Shown: positions 18,100-26,601 of the stretch, piece after piece
How the letters are laid out: each line of letters begins with the position of its first letter
How positions within the stretch are numbered: the stretch's first letter is position 1
Assembly (NCBI RefSeq): GCF_030150205.1
Contig: NZ_JASLGT010000009.1
Location: forward strand, 1 to 64,000
Origin: Niabella sp.
Lineage (GTDB): Bacteria; Bacteroidota; Bacteroidia; Chitinophagales; Chitinophagaceae
Direction of reading: 5' to 3'
Length of the DNA stretch: 64,000 nucleotides
The notes under the pieces: model-generated
What the model saw: the letters and a program-made list of their open reading frames with translations, nothing else
Databases searched by the model: none
Told to the model about the DNA's origin: nothing
Position numbers and translations under genes: made by a program

Positions 18100-19197
18100 T
18101 TATACGTTAAACCGGAAATGCATGATGTCGCCGTCTTTCACCGGGTACTCTTTTCCTTCAATACGAAGCTTTCCTGCATCACGGGCTCCTGCTTCGGACT
18201 TGTATTGCACAAAGTCATTGTAAGCGATCACTTCGGCTTTGATGAACCCTTTTTCAAAATCGGTATGGATCACACCGGCACATTGAGGCGCTTTCCACCC
18301 GTTGTGGAAGGTCCAGGCGCGCACTTCCTGCACGCCCGCAGTGAAATAGGTATTTAGTCCCAGTAATTTGTAGGCCGAACGGATCAGGCGATCCAGGGCG
18401 GGTTCCGTCATTTTATATTCATCCATAAACAGCGCCTTGTCATCCGGATCCTCCATTTCAGAGATCTGCGCTTCAATCGAATTATTCATCACGATCATTT
18501 CCGCATTTTCGCTCACAATGGATGCTTTCAATGCTTCTGAAAATTTATTACCGGTGTGCATAGAAGGTTCATCCACGTTTGCAACATATAAAACCGGCTT
18601 GTCAGTAAGCAGGAAAAGGTCGGCAACAGTTTCCTTTTCTTCTTTGCTCAGGTCCAGGGAACGAATGCTTTTTCCCTGCTCCAGGTGTGCCTTGCATTGC
18701 AGCAGCACTTCCAGCTCCACTTTTGCCTTCGGATCAGTTTTGGCCTGCTTTTCTTTTTTCTGGATCTGCTTTTCCACGCTGTCCAGGTCTTTTAACTGTA
18801 ATTCCGTATCAATAATTTCTTTATCACCCACGGGGTTAATAGCCCCTTCATCCCGCAAAATATTCTCATCCTCAAAACAGCGGATCACATGAATAATAGC
18901 ATCTACTTCACGGATATTGGCCAGGAATTTATTGCCCAGCCCTTCGCCCTTGCTGGCACCCCGCACGAGTCCGGCGATATCAACGATTTCGATCTGCGTA
19001 GGCACAACCCGCTCCGGTTGTACCAGCTCCGTAAGTACGCTCAGCCGCTCATCAGGTACGTTTACAAGACCCACATTGGGCTCGATGGTACAAAAGCGGT
19101 AATTGCTTGCCTGTGCTTTTGCACTGTTGCTAACTGCGTTAAATAACGTTGATTTTCCTACGTTGGGTAATCCCACGATGCCTGCCTGTAATGCCAT
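18100..19197 (-). CDS. ychF: Redox-regulated P-loop ATPase YchF (Obg/OLA1 family)
   Basis: The 365-residue protein binds ATP rather than GTP, associates with ribosomes and is linked to stress responses in other bacteria. Walker A GLPNVGKST is at 8-16, followed by the switch region IEIVDIAGLVRGASKGEGLGN. A coiled-coil insertion (about 130-175, KQIQKKEKQAK) follows, and the C-terminal TGS domain has GKEYPVKDGDIMHFRFNV. NKFL and the NVDEP-type specificity loop are present. It is full length. It has a good promoter at 19387-19419, which gives an unusually long leader containing the octamer repeats at 19291-19369. Confidence 0.95.
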   Translation of the reverse strand: MALQAGIVGLPNVGKSTLFNAVSNSAKAQASNYRFCTIEPNVGLVNVPDERLSVLTELVQPERVVPTQIEIVDIAGLVRGASKGEGLGNKFLANIREVDAIIHVIRCFEDENILRDEGAINPVGDKEIIDTELQLKDLDSVEKQIQKKEKQAKTDPKAKVELEVLLQCKAHLEQGKSIRSLDLSKEEKETVADLFLLTDKPVLYVANVDEPSMHTGNKFSEALKASIVSENAEMIVMNNSIEAQISEMEDPDDKALFMDEYKMTEPALDRLIRSAYKLLGLNTYFTAGVQEVRAWTFHNGWKAPQCAGVIHTDFEKGFIKAEVIAYNDFVQYKSEAGARDAGKLRIEGKEYPVKDGDIMHFRFNV

Positions 19198-19290
19198 TAT
19201 GCGATAAAATTCAAATTACAAATACGAAATACTAAATTCTAAATCTCAAATTCCAAAACCCAGGTTCCAAATTTCAAACCCGGCCTTCGA

Positions 19291-19369
19291 TCTTTGGATC
19301 TTTGGATCTTTGGATCTTGGATCTTTGGATCTTTGGATCTTTGGATCTTTGGATCTTTGGATCTTTGGA
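19291..19369. repeat. Tandem octamer repeat TCTTTGGA, ten units
   Basis: Nine perfect copies of TCTTTGGA and one 7-nt copy (19315-19321) lie head to tail. They fall between the divergent ychF and spmAB genes, inside the predicted ychF leader. The unit length is not a multiple of three and no coding frame is supported. Slippage could vary the copy number between strains. Confidence 0.95.
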
Positions 19370-19386
19370 TCTCAATTTTCCGGCCG

Positions 19387-19419
19387 CAAAGGTACAAATT
19401 CTCCGGCGCAATTCTCAAA
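19387..19419 (-). promoter_or_regulatory. Promoter of ychF
   Basis: On the minus strand TACCTTTG (19387-19394) matches the -7 consensus exactly and is followed by CGGCC. A TTTG (19416-19419) lies 21 bp further upstream as the -33 element. This is the best complete promoter in the window. Confidence 0.75.
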
Positions 19420-19467
19420 TAAAGCCTAACTTCCCGCTTTCGATTTAAAATCATAATCTGACGCATT

Positions 19468-20739
19468 ATGGCATTGAGCAGGATCTGGTCGGCATTTATC
19501 ATTATCGCTATTCTGGTTGCCGCCTTCAAGTGCTTTTTTCTGGGAGAAACACAGCTTTTCAGCTACATGATCAGTGGCAAGGCCAGCGACCCCGCCAACC
19601 CGCTAAAGCTGGATGGGGTTATTGAAACCTGCTGGGTTGCTGTGGAGATCTGTCTGAAACTGATCGGGGTCCTCTGTCTTTTTATGGGTTTTATGAGCAT
19701 CGCGGAAAAAGCCGGGGGGATCCGGTTTTTATCCCGCATCATTGGTCCCTTTTTTTCAAAGATCTTTCCGGACGTACCCAAAGATCATCCGGCCATGGGA
19801 CATATGGTGATGAATTTTTCGGCCAATTTCCTGGGACTGGATAATGCGGCAACACCCTTCGGCCTTAAAGCAATGGATAGTCTGCAGGAACTGAACCCGA
19901 ATAAAGAAGTAGCCTCCAATGCCCAGATCATGTTCCTTTGTTTACATGCGGCAGGCTTTAATTTAATACCGGTGAGTGTTATCGCTATCCGGGCGGCTCA
20001 AAACGCTTCTGACCCTACCGATGTATTTATTCCCTGTATGATCGTGACCTTTGTGGGAACGCTGGTAGCCCTGATCATTGTTTCATTCCGGCAAAAAGTG
20101 AATCTCTTTCAACCGGTGATCCTGGCCTGGCTGTTGGGCATATCGGCAGCCGTGGTGGCCCTGGTGCTTTATGTATCTTCTTTAAATGCCGCTTCGATCC
20201 AATCCTTTTCCGGCGTCCTGAGCAATGGACTGATCCTGCTGGTGTTTATACTGATCGTATTGGGAGGCGTATATAAAAAAATCGATGTATTCAGTTCGTT
20301 CATCGATGGGGCCAGGGGCGGTTTTGATACGGCGATAAAGATCATTCCTTATATCCTGGGTATCCTGGTTGCTGTAAGTATGCTGCGTACCAGCGGAACT
20401 TTTGACATGGTCATAAACGGGATGAAATATGTATTTCATGCCATGGGAGCAGATACCCGTTTTGTAGATGCCCTGCCCACCGCATTGATCCGTCCGCTTA
20501 GCGGAGGCGCGGCCCGGGGAATGATGGTAAGTACCATGACCACTTTTGGTCCGGATTCTTTTGCCAGTAAGCTTTCGGGCGTATTCCAGGGCGCTGCCGA
20601 CACCACGTTTTATGTAGTGGCGGTTTATTTTGGTGCCGTGGGGATTAAAAATACACGGTATTCCATCGGCACCATGTTGCTGGCCGACCTGGCTGGTATC
20701 ATAACGGCCATCGGTATCAGTTATTTGTTTTTTGCTTAA
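19468..20739 (+). CDS. Fused SpmA-SpmB nucleoside-recognition-domain membrane protein
   Basis: This 423-residue integral membrane protein joins two Gate/nucleoside-recognition domains that are separate spmA and spmB genes in Bacillus. The N-terminal half (about 1-200) has the SpmA block MNFSANFLGLDNAATPFGLKAM. The C-terminal half (about 250-423) has the SpmB blocks LIRPLSGGAARGMM and GVFQGAADTTFYVVAVYFG. About ten membrane segments are visible. The spore-maturation name is historical; this organism should not sporulate, and the family is more likely a transporter. The downstream DUF2236 gene starts 32 bp later and is probably co-transcribed. Confidence 0.85.
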   Translation: MALSRIWSAFIIIAILVAAFKCFFLGETQLFSYMISGKASDPANPLKLDGVIETCWVAVEICLKLIGVLCLFMGFMSIAEKAGGIRFLSRIIGPFFSKIFPDVPKDHPAMGHMVMNFSANFLGLDNAATPFGLKAMDSLQELNPNKEVASNAQIMFLCLHAAGFNLIPVSVIAIRAAQNASDPTDVFIPCMIVTFVGTLVALIIVSFRQKVNLFQPVILAWLLGISAAVVALVLYVSSLNAASIQSFSGVLSNGLILLVFILIVLGGVYKKIDVFSSFIDGARGGFDTAIKIIPYILGILVAVSMLRTSGTFDMVINGMKYVFHAMGADTRFVDALPTALIRPLSGGAARGMMVSTMTTFGPDSFASKLSGVFQGAADTTFYVVAVYFGAVGIKNTRYSIGTMLLADLAGIITAIGISYLFFA

Positions 20740-20771
20740 ACTTTTCGCCTGCTTCCCTGTTTTAAGTTTTT

Positions 20772-21953
20772 ATGGAAACGCCTTCCCGTTACCAGGTTAA
20801 TACGACGTCCTTTGATCATTACTGGAAAAAAGGAGCAGGGCGTTTATTATTGCAGCAATTAGGATATACACCCGATATCCGGAATGCAGACTCCCTTAAA
20901 CGATACCTGCTGGAATGGGACCGGGCCGGAGATGCCGTGGTACACCAGCTTTATAACCAGGTGGGGTTTGCAGCAGCGCATGCGGAGTTGGAAGCCTATC
21001 TGCGGAACGACAACATAAGCAGGAAAGCTTCGCTTATCCTGGGTACTTTCTTCAATACTTTTGAAATCAATCCCTCCTGGCTGGATCATGATAAAATAGA
21101 TAAGGGCATTGAATTAAGTCAGCGCTCCGGCATTCCCGGTTTGCTGGTATTGCGCAATTATTGTTTAATGGGCGGCTATGAATCTGCAGCTATCAATAAG
21201 CCACTGATCTACACCGGGGCGCTAAAAAAAGGTGCTGCGAAACGGCTCACTGAAACAACGCTTTTCTGGATCAGCATTACCCGTTCCGGAGCCTTTAAGA
21301 ATGGCGGACGTGGATTGTTCCAGGTGCTTAGTACCCGCCTTATTCATTCGTATTCCCGTGTAAACATCCTTGAAAAAACAGATTGGGATACAGCGCAATG
21401 GGGTGTGCCGCTGAATACCTGGGATATGCTGGCTACACAACTGGGCTTTTCACTGGTTTTTCTTACCGGTCTGCGGCGTATGGGATTCCGGCCCTCTGCT
21501 GAAGAAACGGAAGGCCTTTTTCATTTGTGGAAATATATCGGATACCTTCTAGGCATTCCCCTGGAACTGTTGCCGGAGAACGAACCGGAAGCGATCGAAG
21601 CCCTCTACTACTGGACCATGACCCAGTCGAAAGGTGATGCCGATTCGGTGGCCCTGGCGCAGGCGCTGATCAGTGAAACCGTAACTTCCGGCTTTCCGAA
21701 ATCGATATGGGCGCGCAGGCTGATGCAGCAGTTGCACCTGTTTTACAATCATTTCTTCCTGGGGGGCTATTCCTGTAGTTTGCTACAGATTCCCAGGCCG
21801 GTGGTTGGAAATATCGCCTACTTTTTCTTGTGGCGCCTTAGAAGGCTGGAGCGGAAGATGCACCAACCGGAGTTTCGTGAAAAAGCTATCCGGGAGGGAG
21901 GAGCACGCCAGGCCCGGGCGCTGGAAATTTACCTGAAATATAAACGGTTCTAA
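20772..21953 (+). CDS. MpaB/Lcp-like oxygenase domain protein (DUF2236)
   Basis: The 393-residue protein belongs to the ER-bound oxygenase/latex-clearing protein superfamily, whose studied members are haem-b enzymes that cleave polyisoprenoid chains. Typical blocks are GTFFNTFEINPSW, TRLIHSYSRVNI (His192 and Arg196 are candidates for the conserved haem-pocket residues), PLNTWDMLATQLGFS and the helical FHLWKYIGYLLGIP. No signal peptide is seen, so the substrate would be intracellular. The true substrate is unknown and rubber degradation should not be assumed. It is 32 bp downstream of spmAB on the same strand. Confidence 0.75.
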   Translation: METPSRYQVNTTSFDHYWKKGAGRLLLQQLGYTPDIRNADSLKRYLLEWDRAGDAVVHQLYNQVGFAAAHAELEAYLRNDNISRKASLILGTFFNTFEINPSWLDHDKIDKGIELSQRSGIPGLLVLRNYCLMGGYESAAINKPLIYTGALKKGAAKRLTETTLFWISITRSGAFKNGGRGLFQVLSTRLIHSYSRVNILEKTDWDTAQWGVPLNTWDMLATQLGFSLVFLTGLRRMGFRPSAEETEGLFHLWKYIGYLLGIPLELLPENEPEAIEALYYWTMTQSKGDADSVALAQALISETVTSGFPKSIWARRLMQQLHLFYNHFFLGGYSCSLLQIPRPVVGNIAYFFLWRLRRLERKMHQPEFREKAIREGGARQARALEIYLKYKRF

Positions 21954-21955
21954 TA

Positions 21956-22735
21956 TCAGTTAAGGCAGGTGCAGGCAGTATAAGCCCGGGTTCCGTCCTT
22001 TTGCTGTTCGACGGTATATACTTTTTTGAAGCTGCCATCGCTGTCTCTTTTTAATAATGCAACACCGGTATGATATTTTTGAAGTATATACGCCATTGCA
22101 GCTTCTTCTGTAGCTCCGCCCCAACCTTTCAATTGATTGATTTCATCAATTAATAACTTAGGGAAGGTAGGCTGGTATTGTATTTGGGCGATGGTATCCC
22201 GAATGCCCCGGGTTCTGGGAAAGCGGGTGTTAAAGACCCTGGCAGCCTGTGCGCTGACAAGCACCAGGGCGTACTGCGTGCCGTTGGGTAGTACGATAAA
22301 TTTTTGATACGTTTCATTATTGGCCATTGCCTGGTCAATAAAATGATACAGATCACCACTGGATGGCGGACGGTTTTCCGGATGATTATGCAGGTCTGCA
22401 AAACGATGGGTGATAGAGGGAACAAGGGCCGTATTCACTGTGCCGTTACTGATCGCCGAATGTATGATGCTGTCGTTGGAGGCAAGGCCAAAGGATATGG
22501 CATGCTCCTTTTGATCGATCGCAGCCCTGGTGATCGCTGCCAATGCAGCACGGTACATCATGTGTTTTGAAAAAAGCGTGGCTTTTTCTGCGATGGCTTT
22601 CGTTTCTGCACAGGGATCCTGTAATGCGTATACCGGTGTCATGGGCGGACGAAAACAGCCCGTTACAAAAGAAAACAGTGCCGCCGGAATCAATAAAGAG
22701 ATGCTCTTTGTTATGCGGGCATGATAACCCGTCAT
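21956..22735 (-). CDS. Lipoprotein with a JAMM/MPN-like HxHP...SxxD motif
   Basis: The 259-residue protein has a lipoprotein signal (lipobox FVTGC, Cys27). Around 116-128 it reads LHNHPENRPPSSGDL. This resembles the metal site of JAB/MPN proteases and RadC-type proteins (HxHP, then S-x-x-D), with one residue fewer between His118 and Ser125 than the classic spacing. Glu77 in QKEHAISFG is a candidate fourth residue. The C-terminal half (RDSDGSFKKVYTVEQQ) is not recognised. Its ATG overlaps the paiB stop codon by 4 bp, so the two are translationally coupled. A periplasmic or surface metallopeptidase is possible, but catalysis is unproven. Confidence 0.65.
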   Translation of the reverse strand: MTGYHARITKSISLLIPAALFSFVTGCFRPPMTPVYALQDPCAETKAIAEKATLFSKHMMYRAALAAITRAAIDQKEHAISFGLASNDSIIHSAISNGTVNTALVPSITHRFADLHNHPENRPPSSGDLYHFIDQAMANNETYQKFIVLPNGTQYALVLVSAQAARVFNTRFPRTRGIRDTIAQIQYQPTFPKLLIDEINQLKGWGGATEEAAMAYILQKYHTGVALLKRDSDGSFKKVYTVEQQKDGTRAYTACTCLN

Positions 22736-23355
22736 AACGGCTGCTGATTTTTTTGCATGTATGCTGCAATATAGCGCTCATTGCTGTCCTGGCTTTGGGC
22801 AAGGGTATGAATGATCTTTTCCTGTTCGGCTGTTGTTTTGTTCTGACTCAGCTTTTGCTTGGCCTGGATTTCGGTAGCCCGGATTTTAAACGCCACAATG
22901 CCCTGGCTCATTTTAAGTTTAAAGTCTGGCGGAAGCTGATCATACCGGGTTTTATAAGCCTGTTCATACTGCGCAACGGTCTGGTCCAGTATTTCAAAGA
23001 CGGCATCCTGTTCTGTAATCAGGGATCCCTGGCCGTAAACATGAACGGCTATATAATTCCAGGTAGGTACATTGAGTTCCTTTTCATAGTGAAACGGCGA
23101 GATATAGGCATGCGGTTCCTGGAAGATCACCAGCACCTGTCCATTGTTTTCAATCTGTTTCCACTGAGGATTGGCTTTGGCGAAATGAGCAATCAATACC
23201 AGTGAATCATTTTCCTGTTTCATAAGGAAAGGCAGGTGCGTGGCGATGGGGAGCGCCTCCGCGGCTGTTGTAACAATCGTTCCGAATGAAAACCGTTCTA
23301 TAAAGGAGCGGATCTCTTCATTGTTGGTCATGCGATTGATCGAAGGAATATACAC
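22732..23355 (-). CDS. PaiB-type FMN-binding protein / negative transcriptional regulator
   Basis: The 207-residue protein belongs to the PaiB family, a split-barrel flavin-binding fold named after a Bacillus repressor of sporulation and protease genes. Family features are the MYIPS start, SFGTIVTTAAEALPIATHLPF, GQVLVIFQEPHAYISPFHY and VPTWNYIAVHVYG, followed by MSQGIVAFKI. The start codon is GTG at 23355, kept because the MYIP start is conserved. It is the first gene of a two-gene unit with the JAMM-motif lipoprotein. Whether it regulates transcription or is a flavoenzyme here is not decided by sequence. Confidence 0.9.
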   Translation of the reverse strand: MYIPSINRMTNNEEIRSFIERFSFGTIVTTAAEALPIATHLPFLMKQENDSLVLIAHFAKANPQWKQIENNGQVLVIFQEPHAYISPFHYEKELNVPTWNYIAVHVYGQGSLITEQDAVFEILDQTVAQYEQAYKTRYDQLPPDFKLKMSQGIVAFKIRATEIQAKQKLSQNKTTAEQEKIIHTLAQSQDSNERYIAAYMQKNQQPL

Positions 23356-23410
23356 AATTATAAAAAGTTGTTTTGCATGGATCGAATCCTGTTGCTGAAT
23401 ACCAGCTCAT

Positions 23411-23418
23411 CAAAGTTA
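23411..23418 (-). promoter_or_regulatory. -7 promoter element of paiB
   Basis: On the minus strand TAACTTTG matches TAnnTTTG exactly, 55 bp before the start codon. It sits in a small dyad TCAAAG...CTTTGA (23410-23432), which could be an operator. Confidence 0.5.
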
Positions 23419-23555
23419 ACCGCTTTCTTTGAATATGGATCTGTTGGGAGGATGCCGGAGAAATGATTAATTTAGCAATGCATGTAACAATTCTTCAAAA
23501 AGCAGGAGCTACCGGATAACAGCCCCCTGTATTTTAAACGCCTTAAATCTTTACC

Positions 23556-24257
23556 ATGGAAAGGGAACACTATTTAGAAGTGCATTATATTAACCGGAGC
23601 GGATGGCTGCGGGCTGCGGTGCTGGGCGCCAACGATGGCATCCTGTCTACATCGAGCCTGGTGATCGGTATTGCTGCGGCCACCGATCTACGCAATCCGA
23701 TTGTACTGGCGGCGCTGGCAGGTATTGTGGCCGGTGCCTTTTCTATGGCGGCGGGTGAATATGTGTCTGTAAGCTCGCAGTCGGACATTGAAACCGCTGA
23801 TCTGAAAAGGGAAGAAAAAGAGTTGGCAACCATGCCGGATGTGGAGCTAAAAGAACTGGCGAAAATATATGAGGGCCGCGGACTGTCTCCGGAACTATCC
23901 ATGGAGGTAGCCCAGGCACTTACGGCGCACAATGCATTGGAGGCCCACGCCAAGGATGAGCTGGGCATCAATGAAATGACGCAGGCCCGTCCGTTTCAGG
24001 CGGCAATCGCTTCCGGAGCTTCCTTTATTGCCGGTGGTGTGCTGCCCCTGGTGGTGGCTATTTTTGCGCCGGTTAAATACATGGTGGTTAGCGAATATCT
24101 AAGCTCCATTGTGTTCCTCGCCATTGCCGGTATGATAGCTGCCCGGGCCGGTGGATCCAGTATCATAAAAGGAATCCTGAGGGTTTGTTTCTGGGGTACG
24201 GTGGCCATGGGCGCTACCGCGCTGGTGGGTTATTTGTTTGGGGTGCAAACGGGATAG
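23556..24257 (+). CDS. VIT1/CCC1 family iron/manganese transporter
   Basis: The 233-residue membrane protein has the family start LRAAVLGANDGILSTSSLVIGIAAA, then SMAAGEYVSVSSQSDIETADL, a cytoplasmic metal-binding helical insertion (about 75-130, rich in Glu) and three further membrane segments. The family exports Fe2+ or Mn2+ from the cytosol, or into vacuoles in eukaryotes. It is expected in the inner membrane for metal detoxification. It stands alone, divergent from paiB. It is full length and all five expected membrane segments are visible. Confidence 0.9.
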   Translation: MEREHYLEVHYINRSGWLRAAVLGANDGILSTSSLVIGIAAATDLRNPIVLAALAGIVAGAFSMAAGEYVSVSSQSDIETADLKREEKELATMPDVELKELAKIYEGRGLSPELSMEVAQALTAHNALEAHAKDELGINEMTQARPFQAAIASGASFIAGGVLPLVVAIFAPVKYMVVSEYLSSIVFLAIAGMIAARAGGSSIIKGILRVCFWGTVAMGATALVGYLFGVQTG

Positions 24258-24354
24258 GAGACTGGTTTGCCAGGGAGGAATAGCAATTAGCAGGTAGCTA
24301 TCAGATGATCCGGTCCTGTTTGAGGTTTTGTCTTTTGATCTTTGATTTTTATTC

Positions 24355-24830
24355 CTGGCGCTTTAGAATTTAGGGTTTAATATTTTGATTTTTTTTTTGG
24401 ATCTTGTCTTTTGATATTTGTGATTTGGATCTTGTTTTTTTGACCCTTTAGAATTTGGTATTTAATATTTAGAATTTATTCCAGGTCAGGAGCTTTCAGT
24501 TTTCAGCCATCAGTTATCAGTTGTGATGTCATGCGATGAGGTCTGTCTCTCTCTCTCTCTCTCTCTCTCTTGGAATTTTTTTGGATCTTGTCTTTTGATA
24601 TTTGTGATTTGGTTCTTGTTTTTTGACCCTTTAGAATTTGGTATTTAATATTTTAGAATTTATTCCAGGTCAGGAGCCTTCAGTTATCAGCCATCAGTTA
24701 TCAGTTATCAGTGTCATGCGATGAGGTCTGTCTCTTTCTTTTGGATTTTTGGGATCTTGTCTTTTGATATTTGAAATTTGGTTCTTGTTTTTTGGTTTCC
24801 TGTATACAGAATTTATTGACCATTCACTAT
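24355..24830. repeat. Low-complexity direct repeats (family B, copy 1)
   Basis: A unit of about 183 bp is repeated here (anchor word GACCCTTTAGAATTTGG at about 24442 and 24625, a third partial before 24790). It contains TCAGCCATCAGTTATCAG, GTCATGCGATGAGGTCTGTCTC and GGATCTTGTCTTTTGATATTTG. The reverse complement of the same unit occurs at 37020-37365. The gap 24258-24937 contains no supported gene apart from these repeats. Confidence 0.85.
24546..24570. repeat. TC dinucleotide microsatellite
   Basis: Twelve TC units plus T lie inside the first family B repeat. The other copies have only GTCTGTCTCTTTC or the complement of a short TCTC tract, so this copy has expanded by slippage. Confidence 0.9.
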
Positions 24831-24937
24831 TCCCCCGGGGCAGGGGTTAATCTTTTCCTAATTCAAACCTATGGGTTCGGTTGCGGGTATGCTTCCGGCT
24901 ATTTTTGTGTATTACTAAAATAAGCAACCAGATGTCT

Positions 24938-25429
24938 ATGAAAAAATTAATGCTTTTCCTGTTGTGGATGTTTTGTTCCACTGCTTTATTTTCACAGGTA
25001 TATAAACTGGAACCGGTATTTACGGGCAGGATACAAATGACCTATCTTTCTTACTGGAAACAACTGGAGAAGCAACCGGGTCAGGAAAAGACCGACACAT
25101 TTTCGCTTTGGGGATACCAGCTTTATCACGACAGCTGGGATACGGGCGCTTATGAAGTTACGTATTTCAAAGGGAATGCGGCGGAGACATACCGTTTCTT
25201 ACAGGCGATTGATGCGTTTGCTGAAAAGTATGAAAATGAAGATAAGGTAACAACCACTATTTCGGGGGTGCGCGTTAAAACTTTCAACCAGATGCGGTTT
25301 AAGTATACCCTGGTGTTTGACAGGGAAAATAAAGTGGTTTGTAAATTTACTCCCAAACAATGGAAAAATATCCGGACTCAATTTGAATCCTTTTGCCAGA
25401 CTAACCAGATCCGGTATAACAGCCGGTAA
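24938..25429 (+). CDS. Hypothetical secreted protein
   Basis: The product is 163 residues with a signal peptide (MKKLMLFLLWMFCSTALFSQ). The mature part is rich in aromatic residues (YLSYWKQLE, GYQLYHDSW) and ends in a region predicted to alternate strand and helix. I recognise no family. An in-frame ATG at 24932 adds two residues. An upstream start at 24881 would extend into non-signal-like sequence and is not favoured. The gene is convergent with the aminotransferase gene, with only a 4-bp gap. Confidence 0.65.
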   Translation: MKKLMLFLLWMFCSTALFSQVYKLEPVFTGRIQMTYLSYWKQLEKQPGQEKTDTFSLWGYQLYHDSWDTGAYEVTYFKGNAAETYRFLQAIDAFAEKYENEDKVTTTISGVRVKTFNQMRFKYTLVFDRENKVVCKFTPKQWKNIRTQFESFCQTNQIRYNSR

Positions 25430-25433
25430 TGTT

Positions 25434-26579
25434 TTATAAGCTACAAAGGATTTCAGTCGCCGCTTCCAGTATATCATCGTTCTTGGCAAAGCTCAACCGT
25501 ACCTGCCGGATCCCCGGAGGCTTCCGGTAAAAGGCACTTAATGGAATAGTGGCTACTTTATGTTCTGTTGCGAGCCAGCGGGCAAACGCAATATCATCCA
25601 TATCGCTGATGGCGCTATAATCGAATAGTTGAAAATAGGTGCCTTTTGACGGGGCTTTCAGCTGAAACCGGGAAAGCTGCATCCTTTGAATCAGCAGATC
25701 GCGTTTGGTTTGCAGCATTACTGAAGCGGGCTCCTGGTCAGGCAATAAAAGATATTTTGCCAGCGCGTATTGGGCCGGTGTGTTTACACTAAAGCTCAGG
25801 TACTGGTGAATGGAACGGAAGGCTTCGGTGAGTGCCGGGGCTGCGATTAAGAAGCCAACCTTCCAGCCGGTAATATGATACATTTTCCCAAAGGAATATA
25901 CCGACAGCACTTTCCCTTCCAGGCCTTTTTGAAGAAATCCCGGAAGGTGTAGCTGTCCGTCATACACGATGGTATCATAAACCTCATCCGATATAACATA
26001 GATCTCCCGTTCGCCAATGATCGAAGCCAGTTGATCCCAGTCGGCAGAGGTCCATACCCTTCCGGTTGGGTTATGCGGTGTGTTAATGATAATGGCTTTC
26101 GTTCTTTCCGTAATGGCATCCCTGATCTGCTGCCAGTCGATCTCGAAGTTTTTCTGTTCATCGAGCTGTATACAAACCGGAATGCCCCCGTTAATTTCGA
26201 TGGCCGGCACATAACAGTCAAAAGCCGGTTCCAGGTAAATGACTTCATCCCCTTTATTCAGTACCGTTGTCAGCGCGGTAAAGATGCCGTAGGTAGCGCC
26301 CGGCGTAACAGTGACGGTGTCCGGACTGCAATAATCTGTTTGGTGCCTGTTGTTAAAAACGGCCGCAATATTTTCCCGCAGTTCCGTCAGTCCTGGCATT
26401 GGGGCATACTGGTTGAAGCCTGCTGTTGTCGCCTCCTTTAGTAAATCACTTAGTGCCGGGAACACCGGAAAATCGGGCAGACCCTGTGAAAGATTGTAGG
26501 CATTTTCTTTCCGGGCCAGTGACGACATAGTGGTGAAGATATTGAGCGCAGCAGCTGTATGTTTAGGAATCATTTTCAT
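25434..26579 (-). CDS. Methionine/kynurenine-type PLP aminotransferase (YbdL-like)
   Basis: This 381-residue fold-type I aminotransferase fits the Ib group related to E. coli YbdL, which uses methionine and aromatic amino acids. Visible features are YNLSQGLPDFPVF, VTPGATYGIFTA, the INTPHNPTGR block, SDEVYDTIVYDG and the PLP lysine in SFGKMYHITGWKVGF. RQVRLSFAKND supplies the carboxylate-binding arginine near the end. In this phylum such enzymes often act in methionine salvage or amino-acid transamination. It is followed on the same strand by nothing coding and is preceded, 22 bp away, by the HD hydrolase gene, with which it probably shares a transcript. Confidence 0.9.
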   Translation of the reverse strand: MKMIPKHTAAALNIFTTMSSLARKENAYNLSQGLPDFPVFPALSDLLKEATTAGFNQYAPMPGLTELRENIAAVFNNRHQTDYCSPDTVTVTPGATYGIFTALTTVLNKGDEVIYLEPAFDCYVPAIEINGGIPVCIQLDEQKNFEIDWQQIRDAITERTKAIIINTPHNPTGRVWTSADWDQLASIIGEREIYVISDEVYDTIVYDGQLHLPGFLQKGLEGKVLSVYSFGKMYHITGWKVGFLIAAPALTEAFRSIHQYLSFSVNTPAQYALAKYLLLPDQEPASVMLQTKRDLLIQRMQLSRFQLKAPSKGTYFQLFDYSAISDMDDIAFARWLATEHKVATIPLSAFYRKPPGIRQVRLSFAKNDDILEAATEILCSL

Positions 26580-26601
26580 GTTTATACGTTATAGGACCGG
26601 A

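Noticed and set aside
19239..19529. A 96-codon minus-strand frame across the octamer repeats
   Set aside because: Its coding signal is the repetition of TCTTTGGA (KDPKIQRS-like periodic residues); it overlaps the start of spmAB and the ychF promoter.
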